DNA of 64,000 bases from Bacillota bacterium. Its GTDB lineage: Bacteria; Bacillota; DTU030; DUMP01. The position numbers were made by a program, and so were the translations under genes. The stretch lies in contig JASKKP010000002.1 of NCBI GenBank assembly GCA_030154105.1, forward strand, positions 1-64,000. The letters run 5' to 3'. This document shows, piece by piece, positions 1 to 9,353 of this stretch. The notes under the pieces were generated by a model. That model saw only the letters and a list, made by a program, of their open reading frames with translations, searched no databases and was not told where the DNA came from. Numbering within the stretch: the first letter of the stretch is position 1; every line of letters begins with the position of its first letter.

Positions 1-1
1 T

Positions 2-58
2 CACGAGACCAAGCTCCTTTCCATTGCTCTTGGTGTGGTAGCGGCGAGGAAAAGATAG
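2..58 (+). CDS. C-terminal end of an upstream CDS (truncated by window), ...HETKLLSIALGVVAARKR*
   Basis: Open frame from the window edge to TAG at 56-58, followed by a terminator-like hairpin. Confidence 0.4.
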   Translation, partial: HETKLLSIALGVVAARKR

Positions 59-77
59 GCTGAGGAACAAAAAACAC

Positions 78-107
78 CGGGGGTAGTTTGCCCCCGTTTT
101 CTTTTTA
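78..107 (+). terminator. Rho-independent terminator
   Basis: CGGGGG-tagtttg-CCCCCG followed by TTTTCTTTTT. Confidence 0.75.
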
Positions 108-112
108 TCAAA

Positions 113-140
113 AGAGGAATTACGCCCTAGTTGCCGAAAT
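113..140 (+). promoter_or_regulatory. Sigma-H-like promoter upstream of iorA
   Basis: AGAGGAATT ... GCCGAAAT, AGGA to GAAA offset 21 nt. Confidence 0.5.
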
Positions 141-202
141 TCTATGTTGAAGAATGGTAGGACGGTAGTAGCAGAACAAAATCTGCGAAAGGGGGAAATA
201 GC

Positions 203-1960
203 GTGAAGAAGCTTCTTTCGGGGGACGAGGCGATTGCGCGCGGCGCTTACGAGTATGGGTGCGCGTTCGCAGCCGCCTACCCGGGGACTCCGAGTACGGA
301 GATTTTAGAGAACATCATCCCGTACAAGGAGATTTACGCCGAGTGGTCCTCCAACGAGAAAGTGGCCCTGGAAGTGGCTTTAGGCGCTTCCCTGGCCGGT
401 GCCCGGGCCCTCGTGGCTATGAAGCACGTGGGGCTCAACGTGGCAGCTGATCCCCTCTTCACTGCCGCCTACACCGGAGTAAATGGAGGCCTCATTCTGG
501 TTACGGCCGACGAGCCGAGCCTCCACAGCTCCCAGAATGAGCAGGACAACCGCAACGTCGCGCCCTTTGCCAAGATCCCCATGCTCGAGCCCAGCGACAG
601 CCAAGAGGCCAAAGACCTGGTGGGCGAGGCGTTCAGGATCAGCGAAGAGTTCGACACCCCAGTGCTTCTTCGGATTACCACCCGCATCGCCCATGCCAAA
701 GGCCTGGTGGAGTGCCGCGAACGTCGGGAGGTTCCGGTTAAGGAGTACAAAAAAGATGCGGCGAAATACTGCATGGTCCCGGCCAACGCCATGAGACGGC
801 GGGTTTTTGTGGAAGAACGGACGCGCCGCTTGGCCGAGTTCGGCGAAACCTTCCCGTACAACCGCATCGAGTGGGGCGATCGGTCCGTTGGCATCATCAC
901 CAGCGGTATCAGTTATCAGTACGCCAAAGAGGTTTTTGGCGAGGGCGCATCTTATCTTAAACTGACCCTCACCTGGCCCCTACCCCAAAAGCTTATCCGC
1001 GAGTTTGCAGCCGGGGTGGAGAAGCTCTACGTTATCGAAGAGCTCGATCCTTTCCTCGAAACCCAAATCAAAGCCATGGGGATTCCCGTGGTGGGCAAAG
1101 AGATCGTTCCCACCATGTACGAACTTTCACCTGAGATCCTGCGCCAGAAATTCTTCGGCGCCGAGCCTGCACCGAACCCTGTGGCCGACCTTAACCTTCC
1201 GCCCAGGCCACCCGTGCTGTGCGCCGGATGCCCGCACCGGCCGGTCTTCTACATTTTAAAGAAGCTGCGCGTACCGGTGATGGGTGACATCGGCTGTTAC
1301 GGGCTTGGCCTGCAGCCGCCGCTCGAAGCAGTGGACACCACCATCTGCATGGGGGCCAGCGTAGGCATGGCCCACGGCTTCCAGAAGGTAGGCGCCTGGA
1401 ACGGCTTAGACCGCCGGACGGTGGGCGTTATTGGTGACTCCACCTTCTTCCACGGCGGCATGCCGGGCGTAGCTGACATGGTCTTTAACAAGGGTGCCGG
1501 CGTAGTTGTGGTGCTGGACAACCGTACCACCGCCATGACCGGCCACCAGCCCCACCCGGGCAGTGGCATCACCGCCAAAGGCGAACCCACAGTAGAAATC
1601 AAAATCGAGGACGTGGTGCGCGCCCTGGGCGTAAAAGACGTTCAGATTGTCGACTCCTACGACCTTAAGGCAGTTGAGGCCGCGGTGCGCCACGCCCTGG
1701 ACTACGACGGGCCGTCGGTGGTCATCTGCCGCCGAGCTTGTGCCCTGCTTAAAGGCCTACCGGACTTGGGCAAGGCGGTCGTCAACCAGGAAAAGTGCAC
1801 CCGCTGCCATGCCTGCCTCAGAACCGGCTGTCCGGCCCTTGTCAGCCACCAGGATGGAAGCGTTGCCATCGACCAAAATGCCTGCAACGGCTGCTTTGTC
1901 TGCGGCCAGGTTTGCCCCGTTGGTGCCATTGAAAAAGTAGGGGGTGGGGAGCGTGGCTAA
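203..1960 (+). CDS. iorA: Indolepyruvate ferredoxin oxidoreductase, alpha subunit
   Basis: 585 aa; TPP-enzyme fold motifs, CAGCPHRP, C-terminal 2x[4Fe-4S] Cys motifs (CTRCHAC..CP, CNGCFVCGQVCP). Confidence 0.95.
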   Translation: MKKLLSGDEAIARGAYEYGCAFAAAYPGTPSTEILENIIPYKEIYAEWSSNEKVALEVALGASLAGARALVAMKHVGLNVAADPLFTAAYTGVNGGLILVTADEPSLHSSQNEQDNRNVAPFAKIPMLEPSDSQEAKDLVGEAFRISEEFDTPVLLRITTRIAHAKGLVECRERREVPVKEYKKDAAKYCMVPANAMRRRVFVEERTRRLAEFGETFPYNRIEWGDRSVGIITSGISYQYAKEVFGEGASYLKLTLTWPLPQKLIREFAAGVEKLYVIEELDPFLETQIKAMGIPVVGKEIVPTMYELSPEILRQKFFGAEPAPNPVADLNLPPRPPVLCAGCPHRPVFYILKKLRVPVMGDIGCYGLGLQPPLEAVDTTICMGASVGMAHGFQKVGAWNGLDRRTVGVIGDSTFFHGGMPGVADMVFNKGAGVVVVLDNRTTAMTGHQPHPGSGITAKGEPTVEIKIEDVVRALGVKDVQIVDSYDLKAVEAAVRHALDYDGPSVVICRRACALLKGLPDLGKAVVNQEKCTRCHACLRTGCPALVSHQDGSVAIDQNACNGCFVCGQVCPVGAIEKVGGGERG

Positions 1961-2534
1961 AGTCACGAACGTCCTCTTGGTCGGCGTCGGCGGCCAGGGA
2001 ACCATCCTCGCGACCCGCGTGCTCGCCGGGGTCCTGGTAGAAGAAGGTTATGATGTAAAGATGTCAGAAGTTCACGGCATGTCCCAGCGCGGCGGCAGCG
2101 TGCTTACCTTCGTGCGCTACGGCGACAAGGTGTACTCGCCGCTTGTGGAGCGCGGGACGGCGGACCTTATCCTGGCCTTCGAAAAGCTGGAGGCCGTCCG
2201 CTACTTGCCCTACCTCAAACCGGAAGGCACCTTGGTGGTGAACGACCTGGCGATTCTTCCTGCACCGGTGCTCCTGGGCAAAGCGGAATACCCGTACAAT
2301 GCCTTGGATATCCTGAAGGAGAAGGTAAAAGACCTGGTGGTAATGGACGCTGCCAAGCTGGCCGAGGAGAAGACCGGTAACGTCCGTACCCAGAACATCG
2401 TTCTTTTAGGTGCCTTAGCAAGGCGCATGGATATTCCGCCCGGCACCTGGGAGAAGGTTGTCAGCGAAAACGTACCACCCAAAACCGTCGAAGCCAACCT
2501 TAAAGCCTTCTGGGCCGGCTGGGAAGGGGCCTAG
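1944..2534 (+). CDS. iorB: Indolepyruvate ferredoxin oxidoreductase, beta subunit
   Basis: 196 aa, GVGGQGTILATRVLA N-terminus, overlaps the iorA end. Confidence 0.95.
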   Translation: MGSVAKVTNVLLVGVGGQGTILATRVLAGVLVEEGYDVKMSEVHGMSQRGGSVLTFVRYGDKVYSPLVERGTADLILAFEKLEAVRYLPYLKPEGTLVVNDLAILPAPVLLGKAEYPYNALDILKEKVKDLVVMDAAKLAEEKTGNVRTQNIVLLGALARRMDIPPGTWEKVVSENVPPKTVEANLKAFWAGWEGA

Positions 2535-2603
2535 TAGTTCACGTCATCCTTCGCCAGGGGTGCGAAAACCCCTGTTTCGGATTCGGCTTTAGGGGTCAAG
2601 GGA

Positions 2604-2642
2604 CCCTGGGCAGGTTGTGCCTGCCCAGGGCTTCTTGTTATT
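2604..2642 (+). terminator. Terminator after iorAB
   Basis: CCCTGGGCAGG-ttgtg-CCTGCCCAGGG perfect 11-bp stem, then cttcttgttatt. Confidence 0.7.
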
Positions 2643-2880
2643 CTTACGACTGCGCTTCCCGGTTTTCTGACTCTAGCCTCCGTTTGCTGGCTATGTAACT
2701 TGATGCCTGGCCTGGAGTATAAGGTGGTTATGTCTAGGGGCGCACATTAACTCTTTTAATGTCCGGTGCACCATTTCGTACTGCTACCTGGAGGATATTC
2801 CCAAAAGCTGTCCGGTCTAAGGAGAACCGGCCGGGAATAAGGATTTTAAGGGGAAAAGTGCCAAAGGGAGGTGTTGCAGG

Positions 2881-3417
2881 ATGGTGGTACCGGGGGTACG
2901 AACAAGGTTACCGCGGGGTCGAGGGGATGCCCGCGCCTATCAACAGGCGGCCCGGCTCATCGTGTTTATCGTCCTTTCGGCCTTAGGGGCAATGGCTAAG
3001 CTACCGGGACCTTTAGGAGCCATAACCCTGGATGCAGCACCGGGTTATTTTGCGGCGCTCGCCTTCAGCTGGGGCGAAGGAGCGTTGGTGGCAGGCCTCG
3101 GCTCTCTTCTCAGCGCCTTACTCTCTGGGTTTCCCTTGGGAATGGTGGTCCATGTCTATGCGGCCGGGCAGGCGGCCCTTTGGGCTACCTGTTTGCGCTT
3201 AGCCTATGAGCGCGGCGGACCGGTCTTGGCCATGCTGGCTACGATCTTCCTGGCGGGGGTGGTCGCGGCAGCGCTTTCCTGGCCGCTTGGAGGCTTGGCG
3301 CTGGTGACGAGTTCCCTAGCTCCTTTAATAATCGCGGCGGCAGTGAACGTGTTCCTGGCTACCGCGTTCTTCGTAGTTCTCCTAAGGAGTAAGGTGGTAT
3401 ACGTAAGAAGACGGTAA
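2881..3417 (+). CDS. ECF-transporter S-component-like membrane protein
   Basis: 178 aa, 5-6 hydrophobic segments, gggaggtg RBS; S-component-like pattern. Confidence 0.6.
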   Translation: MVVPGVRTRLPRGRGDARAYQQAARLIVFIVLSALGAMAKLPGPLGAITLDAAPGYFAALAFSWGEGALVAGLGSLLSALLSGFPLGMVVHVYAAGQAALWATCLRLAYERGGPVLAMLATIFLAGVVAAALSWPLGGLALVTSSLAPLIIAAAVNVFLATAFFVVLLRSKVVYVRRR

Positions 3418-3430
3418 AAAGGTAGTCGCT

Positions 3431-3472
3431 AACAAAGTCTCCCTCCGCCCAGAGCGGAAGGGAGACTTTGTT
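3431..3472. terminator. Stem-loop between convergent genes
   Basis: AACAAAGTCTCCCTCCGC-ccaga-GCGGAAGGGAGACTTTGTT near-perfect inverted repeat. Confidence 0.65.
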
Positions 3473-3565
3473 ACACGGCGGCAGGCAAGAAAGAGGGACA
3501 CCGCTATCTCGCAAATAGGATAAAACTTCATTTAGCCTGCACCCAAGAGGGCCGGCGTGGTTTTT

Positions 3566-4867
3566 TTATACTTCCTGGCTTTCTTGGTATTGCTCTGCTA
3601 CGAGGTTCCAGAGCTGAAGCCGTTTCAGAATGAGCTTAGGGACCAGCATGCTTATCTGCACCACGCCTGGCAGGCGGCCGATGTCTACCTGTCCGGTTAT
3701 GGTGCACCTGTTGCGTACCTCTGGCAAGGGGAGAGCCGTTAACTTGGACATGCGTGCTAAACCATTGGCCGTGGCGGCATTAAGATCTTTGCCTGTGCCT
3801 ATTACCTGGATAGGTAGCGCTTCGTCCTCCAGGGCAAAGCCGTAGTGGTCGGCTATACGACGGGCACGCGCCAGGACCTCAGATGTGCGCGGGCGGACAA
3901 TCTTGGGCAGGTCCTCCTGAAGCGGCAGAAGGATTGGTCCCTCAAGGGTAAGGCCTTTTAATACCTTGACCTCAATGATTACTTCGGCGGAGACATCTGT
4001 GGTATGACCGGCGATCTCGCCATCGCCCATCATTGCATGGACGTCGCCGACATATATTCCGCCGCCGTCCACTTTGACCGGCACGATGAGGAGGCTCCCT
4101 TCTACCACTTCATTGACATCCATGTGACCGTCCGTGCGCTTCTTAAGCTCTTCTTCCGACAAAGCATAGTCGTGGGGCGCTCCTACCAAAAAACTGCCAA
4201 AGTCACCGGCGTTGTGCGAGGCCGGCATGCGCACGGCCGGGCAGGTTCCTATATTGCCGACCATAGGCCGCAAGGGAGCGATAAGGCCGGGAAGGTCGCC
4301 GCGGGCAAAGAGGTTGGCGGAATATTGTCTGGATTCGGGCGGCAGGGCGCTGAAGCGAGCTGCATCGGCGGCGATTTCCTCGGCTACGGCGGGCGGAACG
4401 GTTACGCCAACCTGACGTTCCTCATCCATAAGTAAGGTATACGTGTTTTCGAGGAGGAAGGGATGAACGGGGCTGCCGCACTTTCGGCAGCGGATCGCAC
4501 CCGGCCCCACTCCTTCGACGTAAGTGGAGGGGTTGATTAGGCCGCATTGCGGGCACCGCTTTGCCACGAAAGGATCGCCCAGATAATGTCCTTCCTGAGG
4601 TGCGTCGGTACCGGAAGTAGTCGCCAGGGAAAGAACCCGGATCTTGCGGATTTTCAACGCAATGGCGTCGCCTACTTTAGCTCCTTCCACGGCGACGGGC
4701 CGCGTTACCTCGTGCCCACTCGGATAATCCGGGGTTATCATAGCCCCCCAGCATCCGGGACTCACTCTGGCCACGATCGTTCCACCGTCTTTAACCGGTC
4801 CGGCAAAAGGCTCCGCCGGGTCGAGCACCCAGACCATCTCTGCCGTATGAACTATGGATTTGCCCAT
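3566..4867 (-). CDS. Acetamidase/formamidase (FmdA/AmdA) family protein with inserted CxxC...CxxC segment
   Basis: MGKSIVHTAEMVWVLDPAEP start with RBS; family core motifs; RCPQC...RCRKC insert. Confidence 0.85.
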   Translation of the reverse strand: MGKSIVHTAEMVWVLDPAEPFAGPVKDGGTIVARVSPGCWGAMITPDYPSGHEVTRPVAVEGAKVGDAIALKIRKIRVLSLATTSGTDAPQEGHYLGDPFVAKRCPQCGLINPSTYVEGVGPGAIRCRKCGSPVHPFLLENTYTLLMDEERQVGVTVPPAVAEEIAADAARFSALPPESRQYSANLFARGDLPGLIAPLRPMVGNIGTCPAVRMPASHNAGDFGSFLVGAPHDYALSEEELKKRTDGHMDVNEVVEGSLLIVPVKVDGGGIYVGDVHAMMGDGEIAGHTTDVSAEVIIEVKVLKGLTLEGPILLPLQEDLPKIVRPRTSEVLARARRIADHYGFALEDEALPIQVIGTGKDLNAATANGLARMSKLTALPLPEVRNRCTITGQVDIGRLPGVVQISMLVPKLILKRLQLWNLVAEQYQESQEV

Positions 4868-5090
4868 CCTGCGCCCTCCTCTTGGCTTCCAAATTCGCTT
4901 AGTATTTCTACATTTACCCTCTCGATCCTGCTTTAATTCCCTCCTCGGCGGCGCCGCGGCCAACAACTTCCTGCTTCGCTTTCAAGCCGCCATGCCGGAT
5001 ACCGAAGTGGAGCGGCCACGTTGTCAGATACCAGCGGAGCGAAAGACCTGCCGGGTGCTTCGGCAGGTCTTTAATTTATTGGGTCGTGAC

Positions 5091-5116
5091 TCCTGGTACC
5101 AATTCCTGGTACCAAT
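5091..5116 (+). repeat. Perfect tandem 13-bp repeat TCCTGGTACCAAT x2 upstream of the lytS promoter
   Basis: Read directly; next to TTGGCC-17-TACAAT (5123-5151). Confidence 0.8.
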
Positions 5117-5122
5117 TACGGG

Positions 5123-5151
5123 TTGGCCGGTTACGGCATATGAGTTACAAT
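5123..5151 (+). promoter_or_regulatory. Sigma-A-like promoter for lytS
   Basis: TTGGCC, 17-bp spacer, TACAAT. Confidence 0.5.
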
Positions 5152-5206
5152 AAGAAAGAGCATGCGGGGCATTTATCCGACGCTTACGTTCAGGGGGTTA
5201 CGGTCC

Positions 5207-6913
5207 ATGGCGCTTCTTGTTGCGCTCGCGGAACGCATGAGCGTAGTCATAACCTTGGCTTTTATCCTCACCCGCTCGCGCACTTTCCGCCGCTTGCTCG
5301 AGGAAAAGGCCAGCCTGCGGCAGATGCTGTTTCTTATCTTTGCTTTCGGCCTCCTCGGGATCTTCGGGAGCTACGCCGGCATTCCCGTGCAAGACGCACT
5401 GGCCAACTCGCGGGTCATTGCGCCGTTGGTGGGCGGCCTGTTCGGTGGGCCTCTGGTCGGTTTCCTTTCGGGGCTTATTGCCGGCGGCCACCGCTTCTTT
5501 CTGGGCGGCTTTACCGCCCTGGCCTGCGGAGTTTCCACCACTGTGGAAGGGCTTGTCGGCGGTCTGGTGGGCCGGGCGTACCGGGATCGCCGGCTTACCT
5601 GGCCCGTGGCTTTTATCACCGGTTTTGCGGCCGAAGGCCTGCAGATGCTCATCATCCTGGCCCTGGCGCGGCCTTTTGCGGCTGCCTGGAGTTTGGTGAG
5701 GATTATTGCCTTACCTATGATGCTGGTGAACGCCAGCGGTATCGCCTTAGCGGTAGTCATCATTCAGAGCGTGCTCAGGGAGCAGGAGCTTTCGGGCGCG
5801 CTGCAGGCGCAAAAGGCCCTGGAGATTGCCAACCAAACCCTGCCTTACTTGCGGCGCGGCTTAACCAGGGAAACTGCTCACCAGGCGGCCCGGATCATCC
5901 TTGCGGTGTCCGGCCTGGAGGCAGTGGCAATAACGAGCCGTGAAGAAATCCTGGCCCATCTGGGTGCCGGCAGCGATCATCACCGCCCGGGGCAGAAGAT
6001 CCTGACCAACGCTACGCGCCAGGCGTTAGCCACAGGAAAAATCCAGGTTGCGCAGACGGCACAAGATATAGGTTGCCATCACCCTGGCTGTCAGCTAAGA
6101 GCGGCGGTGGTGGTGCCTCTTTGTTCCCGCGGCAACGTGGTGGGTACGTTGAAGCTCTACCACACGCGGGCCAATGCCGTAGGCCCTTTAGATCTGGAAC
6201 TTGCTGCCGGATTGGGACACCTCTTTTCCACGCAGCTTGAACTCGCCGAAATCGACCGGCAGGAAAAACTGGTGGCACGGGCGGAGATTCGCGCTCTGCA
6301 GTCCCAGATTAACCCCCATTTTCTCTTTAATGCGCTAAACACCATCATGACTGTATGCCGGCAAGACCCGGAGAAGGCCAGGCAGCTCCTCGGCCACCTG
6401 GGTGACTTTTTCCGCCGCAACTTACAACACTTGGAGCGCCCGGTTACTTTGGCCACAGAGGTGGAGCACGTGCGCTCCTACCTGGCCATAGAGCAGGCCC
6501 GCTTCGGTTCCCGGCTGGAGGTGAAGATTGACGTGGACCCCAACGTGGCGACCTACCTTCTCCCGCCGCTCACCCTGCAGCCTCTGGTGGAGAACGCGGT
6601 AAAACACGGCCTGCTTTCTCGCCGCGAGGGCGGGCGCATAACCTTAACTGCGCGGGCGGTGGAAGGCGGGGCCCAGATTGCCGTCAGCGACAACGGGGTG
6701 GGCATAGACTTGGCCCGTGTTGCGCAGCTGCTCGCGGCCGGACCGGGGGACGGCAAAAGGGTCGGGCTGGCCAACGTGCATGAGCGGTTGCGGTTGCTTT
6801 ACGGGCCGGAACACGGATTGCGTTTCCGGCTCAACCCGGGCGGCGGTACGCGGGTAGAATTCACGCTCCCACGGCCGGAGCGGGGAACCTCTGAAAAGGG
6901 GGTGGCCAGTTGA
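5207..6913 (+). CDS. LytS-type sensor histidine kinase (5TM-5TMR_LYT, GAF, His_kinase)
   Basis: Multi-TM N-terminus, INPHFLFNALNTI phospho-acceptor motif, HATPase motifs; start approximate within ORF 5162..6913. Confidence 0.9.
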   Translation: MALLVALAERMSVVITLAFILTRSRTFRRLLEEKASLRQMLFLIFAFGLLGIFGSYAGIPVQDALANSRVIAPLVGGLFGGPLVGFLSGLIAGGHRFFLGGFTALACGVSTTVEGLVGGLVGRAYRDRRLTWPVAFITGFAAEGLQMLIILALARPFAAAWSLVRIIALPMMLVNASGIALAVVIIQSVLREQELSGALQAQKALEIANQTLPYLRRGLTRETAHQAARIILAVSGLEAVAITSREEILAHLGAGSDHHRPGQKILTNATRQALATGKIQVAQTAQDIGCHHPGCQLRAAVVVPLCSRGNVVGTLKLYHTRANAVGPLDLELAAGLGHLFSTQLELAEIDRQEKLVARAEIRALQSQINPHFLFNALNTIMTVCRQDPEKARQLLGHLGDFFRRNLQHLERPVTLATEVEHVRSYLAIEQARFGSRLEVKIDVDPNVATYLLPPLTLQPLVENAVKHGLLSRREGGRITLTARAVEGGAQIAVSDNGVGIDLARVAQLLAAGPGDGKRVGLANVHERLRLLYGPEHGLRFRLNPGGGTRVEFTLPRPERGTSEKGVAS

Positions 6914-7662
6914 TCAAGTCCATTATTGTCGATGACGAGGAACCGGCGCGGCAGGAGCTGCGTTACTACATCGAAAAAGATACGGATTTTCAGGTGTGCG
7001 CCGAAGCCGCCGGCGGCGCCGAGGCCGTGGAGCTTGTTGCATCGTTCAGGCCCGATGTGGTCTTCTTAGACATTGCCCTCTGGGACCTGGACGGGGTAGA
7101 AGTGGCGAGGCTCATCTTAAAACAGCCCAGGCCGCCGCTCATTATCTTCGCTACGGCTTACGATGAATACGCCGTTCAGGCCTTCGAGCTCAACGCCGTA
7201 GATTACCTCCTTAAACCCTTCACTGCCGAGCGGGTCGCTACCACTCTGGCGCGGGTGAAACAGCACTTGGCTAAGCGCGAGCCGCCGCCGATGGCCGGCC
7301 TTTTGGAGCGGCTAAGCGTGGGCCGACCGGCGCAGAAGGTAGCCGCCTGGAAGGACGAACGGCTGCTGGTGGTCGACCCCGGGGAAATCAATTATGCGGA
7401 GGTGCAGGGCCATCAGGTTTTTCTTAGGACGCAGCAGGGAACCTTGCGCTTCCCGGGCACCTTGCAGGAATTAGAAGCAAAACTGGACCGGCGTTTCCTG
7501 CGCGTGCATCGCAGTTACATTGTGAACCTCGACCGGGTGCGGGAAGTGGTACCGTACTTTCACGGTACTTACCACTTGCTAGTTTGCGATGCTGAAAATA
7601 ATGTGGAGATTCCGGTCGGTCGTACTTACCTAAAGGAAGTTCGGGCCGTCCTCGGCTTTTAG
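6910..7662 (+). CDS. LytTR-family response regulator
   Basis: Receiver domain (VDDEEPAR.., LLKPF) and C-terminal LytTR domain; overlaps the lytS stop. Confidence 0.93.
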   Translation: MIKSIIVDDEEPARQELRYYIEKDTDFQVCAEAAGGAEAVELVASFRPDVVFLDIALWDLDGVEVARLILKQPRPPLIIFATAYDEYAVQAFELNAVDYLLKPFTAERVATTLARVKQHLAKREPPPMAGLLERLSVGRPAQKVAAWKDERLLVVDPGEINYAEVQGHQVFLRTQQGTLRFPGTLQELEAKLDRRFLRVHRSYIVNLDRVREVVPYFHGTYHLLVCDAENNVEIPVGRTYLKEVRAVLGF

Positions 7663-7776
7663 GTTAAGATAGCGGCGTTCAGGTAGCGTTGGCGCCACTT
7701 GAGCGCCTTTTCTGGCAGCTCGGCCCCCTTCACCCTACAATTTTCTTTGGAAATATGCTGAAGGGGGTACGAGTGA

Positions 7777-9219
7777 GTGGTAACGTTCTGGTCGTCCATC
7801 CTTCTGCTCCTGGTCGGGTATTTTGTCTACGGCACCTTTGTGGAGAGGGTTTTCCGCCCTGAGACGGAGCGGCCTACGCCGGCGGTACGGCTGAACGATG
7901 GTGTGGACTATGTGCCCATGGACTGGAAACGGGATTTTCTCATCCAGCTCCTCAATATCGCCGGCTTGGGGCCTATTTTTGGTGCCATTCAGGGAGCGCT
8001 TTGGGGGCCGGTGGCCTTCGTCTGGATCGTCCTGGGAGGCATCCTTGCCGGGGCGGTGCATGACTACCTCATCGGTATGCTTTCTCTGCGGCACGACGGG
8101 GCCAATCTTCCCGCCATCGTCGGAGAGTACCTGGGCCCTAAAATGAAGCACTTCGTCAATCTTTTCACCGTTGTCGTCCTCATCCTCGTCGGTACCGTGT
8201 TTATGACCGGCCCGGCACAGCTTCTGGCCAAACTGACGGCGGACAGCTTGAACTACAGTTTCTGGCTTGGGGTCATCCTGGTGTACTATTTCCTGACCAC
8301 CGTCCTACCCATTGATAAAATCATCGGCCGCATTTATCCTATCTTCGGCGCCATTCTCATCATCATGGCCGTCGGCATTATGGGCGGGATTATGGTCGAG
8401 GGTTATCCCATTCCCGAGCTTACCCTGGCCAACCTCCACCCGGGGGGAGCTCCTCTTTGGCCTCTGCTTTTTATTACCATCGCCTGCGGAGCTATCAGCG
8501 GCTTCCACGCCACCCAATCGCCGCTTATCGCCCGCTGCCTGGAAAATGAACGCTACGGGCGCCGGGTGTTTTACGGCGCCATGATCGCTGAATCCGTCAT
8601 TGCCCTTATCTGGGCCGCTGCGGCCATTGCCTTCTTTCATGGAACCTCTGGCCTGGCGGACGGCCTCAAAAACTTAGGCGGCCCGGCCGGGGTGGTGAAC
8701 AAGGCCTCCTTTACCCTCCTCGGAAGTGTAGGTGGCGTGCTGGCCATCCTGGGGGTGGTGGTGCTTCCCGTTACTTCGGGCGACACTGCCTTCCGGGCGG
8801 CGCGCCTTACCATCGCCGAGTACCTGAATATACCCCAAGGGCCGGTTTTAAATCGTTACAAGATCGCAGTACCCATCTTTGCCGTAGGCTTCTTCCTCAG
8901 CCAGATCGACTTTACTGTTGTCTGGCGCTACTTTGCCTGGTCTAACCAGACCCTGGCCATGATTGCCCTCTGGGCGGCGGCCGTGTACCTGGCCCGGCAG
9001 CGTGCCCTGCACTGGGTGGCCACGATCCCGGCGGCTTTCATGACCGCAGTAAGCATCACCTACATCCTCCAGGCGCCGGAAGGCCTGCAGCTTCCGACCA
9101 GTATCTCGTACCCCTTAGGGCTGGCGGCCGCTTGTGCGGCACTTCTGGTTTTCCTCTACCGGGTTTACGGCCGGGGAGGGGCACCGGTAGCGGCGAAACC
9201 CAAGGCCGAAACGCGCTGA
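7777..9219 (+). CDS. cstA: CstA-family carbon starvation/pyruvate-peptide transporter
   Basis: 480 aa polytopic protein, QGALWGPVAFVWIVLGGILAGAVHDY and ATQSPLIARCLENERYGR motifs; GTG start. Confidence 0.92.
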   Translation: MVTFWSSILLLLVGYFVYGTFVERVFRPETERPTPAVRLNDGVDYVPMDWKRDFLIQLLNIAGLGPIFGAIQGALWGPVAFVWIVLGGILAGAVHDYLIGMLSLRHDGANLPAIVGEYLGPKMKHFVNLFTVVVLILVGTVFMTGPAQLLAKLTADSLNYSFWLGVILVYYFLTTVLPIDKIIGRIYPIFGAILIIMAVGIMGGIMVEGYPIPELTLANLHPGGAPLWPLLFITIACGAISGFHATQSPLIARCLENERYGRRVFYGAMIAESVIALIWAAAAIAFFHGTSGLADGLKNLGGPAGVVNKASFTLLGSVGGVLAILGVVVLPVTSGDTAFRAARLTIAEYLNIPQGPVLNRYKIAVPIFAVGFFLSQIDFTVVWRYFAWSNQTLAMIALWAAAVYLARQRALHWVATIPAAFMTAVSITYILQAPEGLQLPTSISYPLGLAAACAALLVFLYRVYGRGGAPVAAKPKAETR

Positions 9220-9353
9220 ACACGTTCATGCTCAATCCCCGGGGCACGGTGCCCCGGGGTTTTTCCATGCGCCCAAATTATTGACCGCGAAAGATACGAA
9301 TAGTATAATCGAAAAGAGGTATGGCAGGGAATTACGAAAGGGAGGTGACGCCG

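Noticed and set aside
2740-2880. Cobalamin riboswitch before the ECF S component
   Set aside because: Could not find the B12-box or conserved core; kept only as an unidentified structured leader
5086-5943. 285-aa plus-strand ORF overlapping lytS in another frame
   Set aside because: Out-of-frame with the clearly coding LytS protein; no motifs
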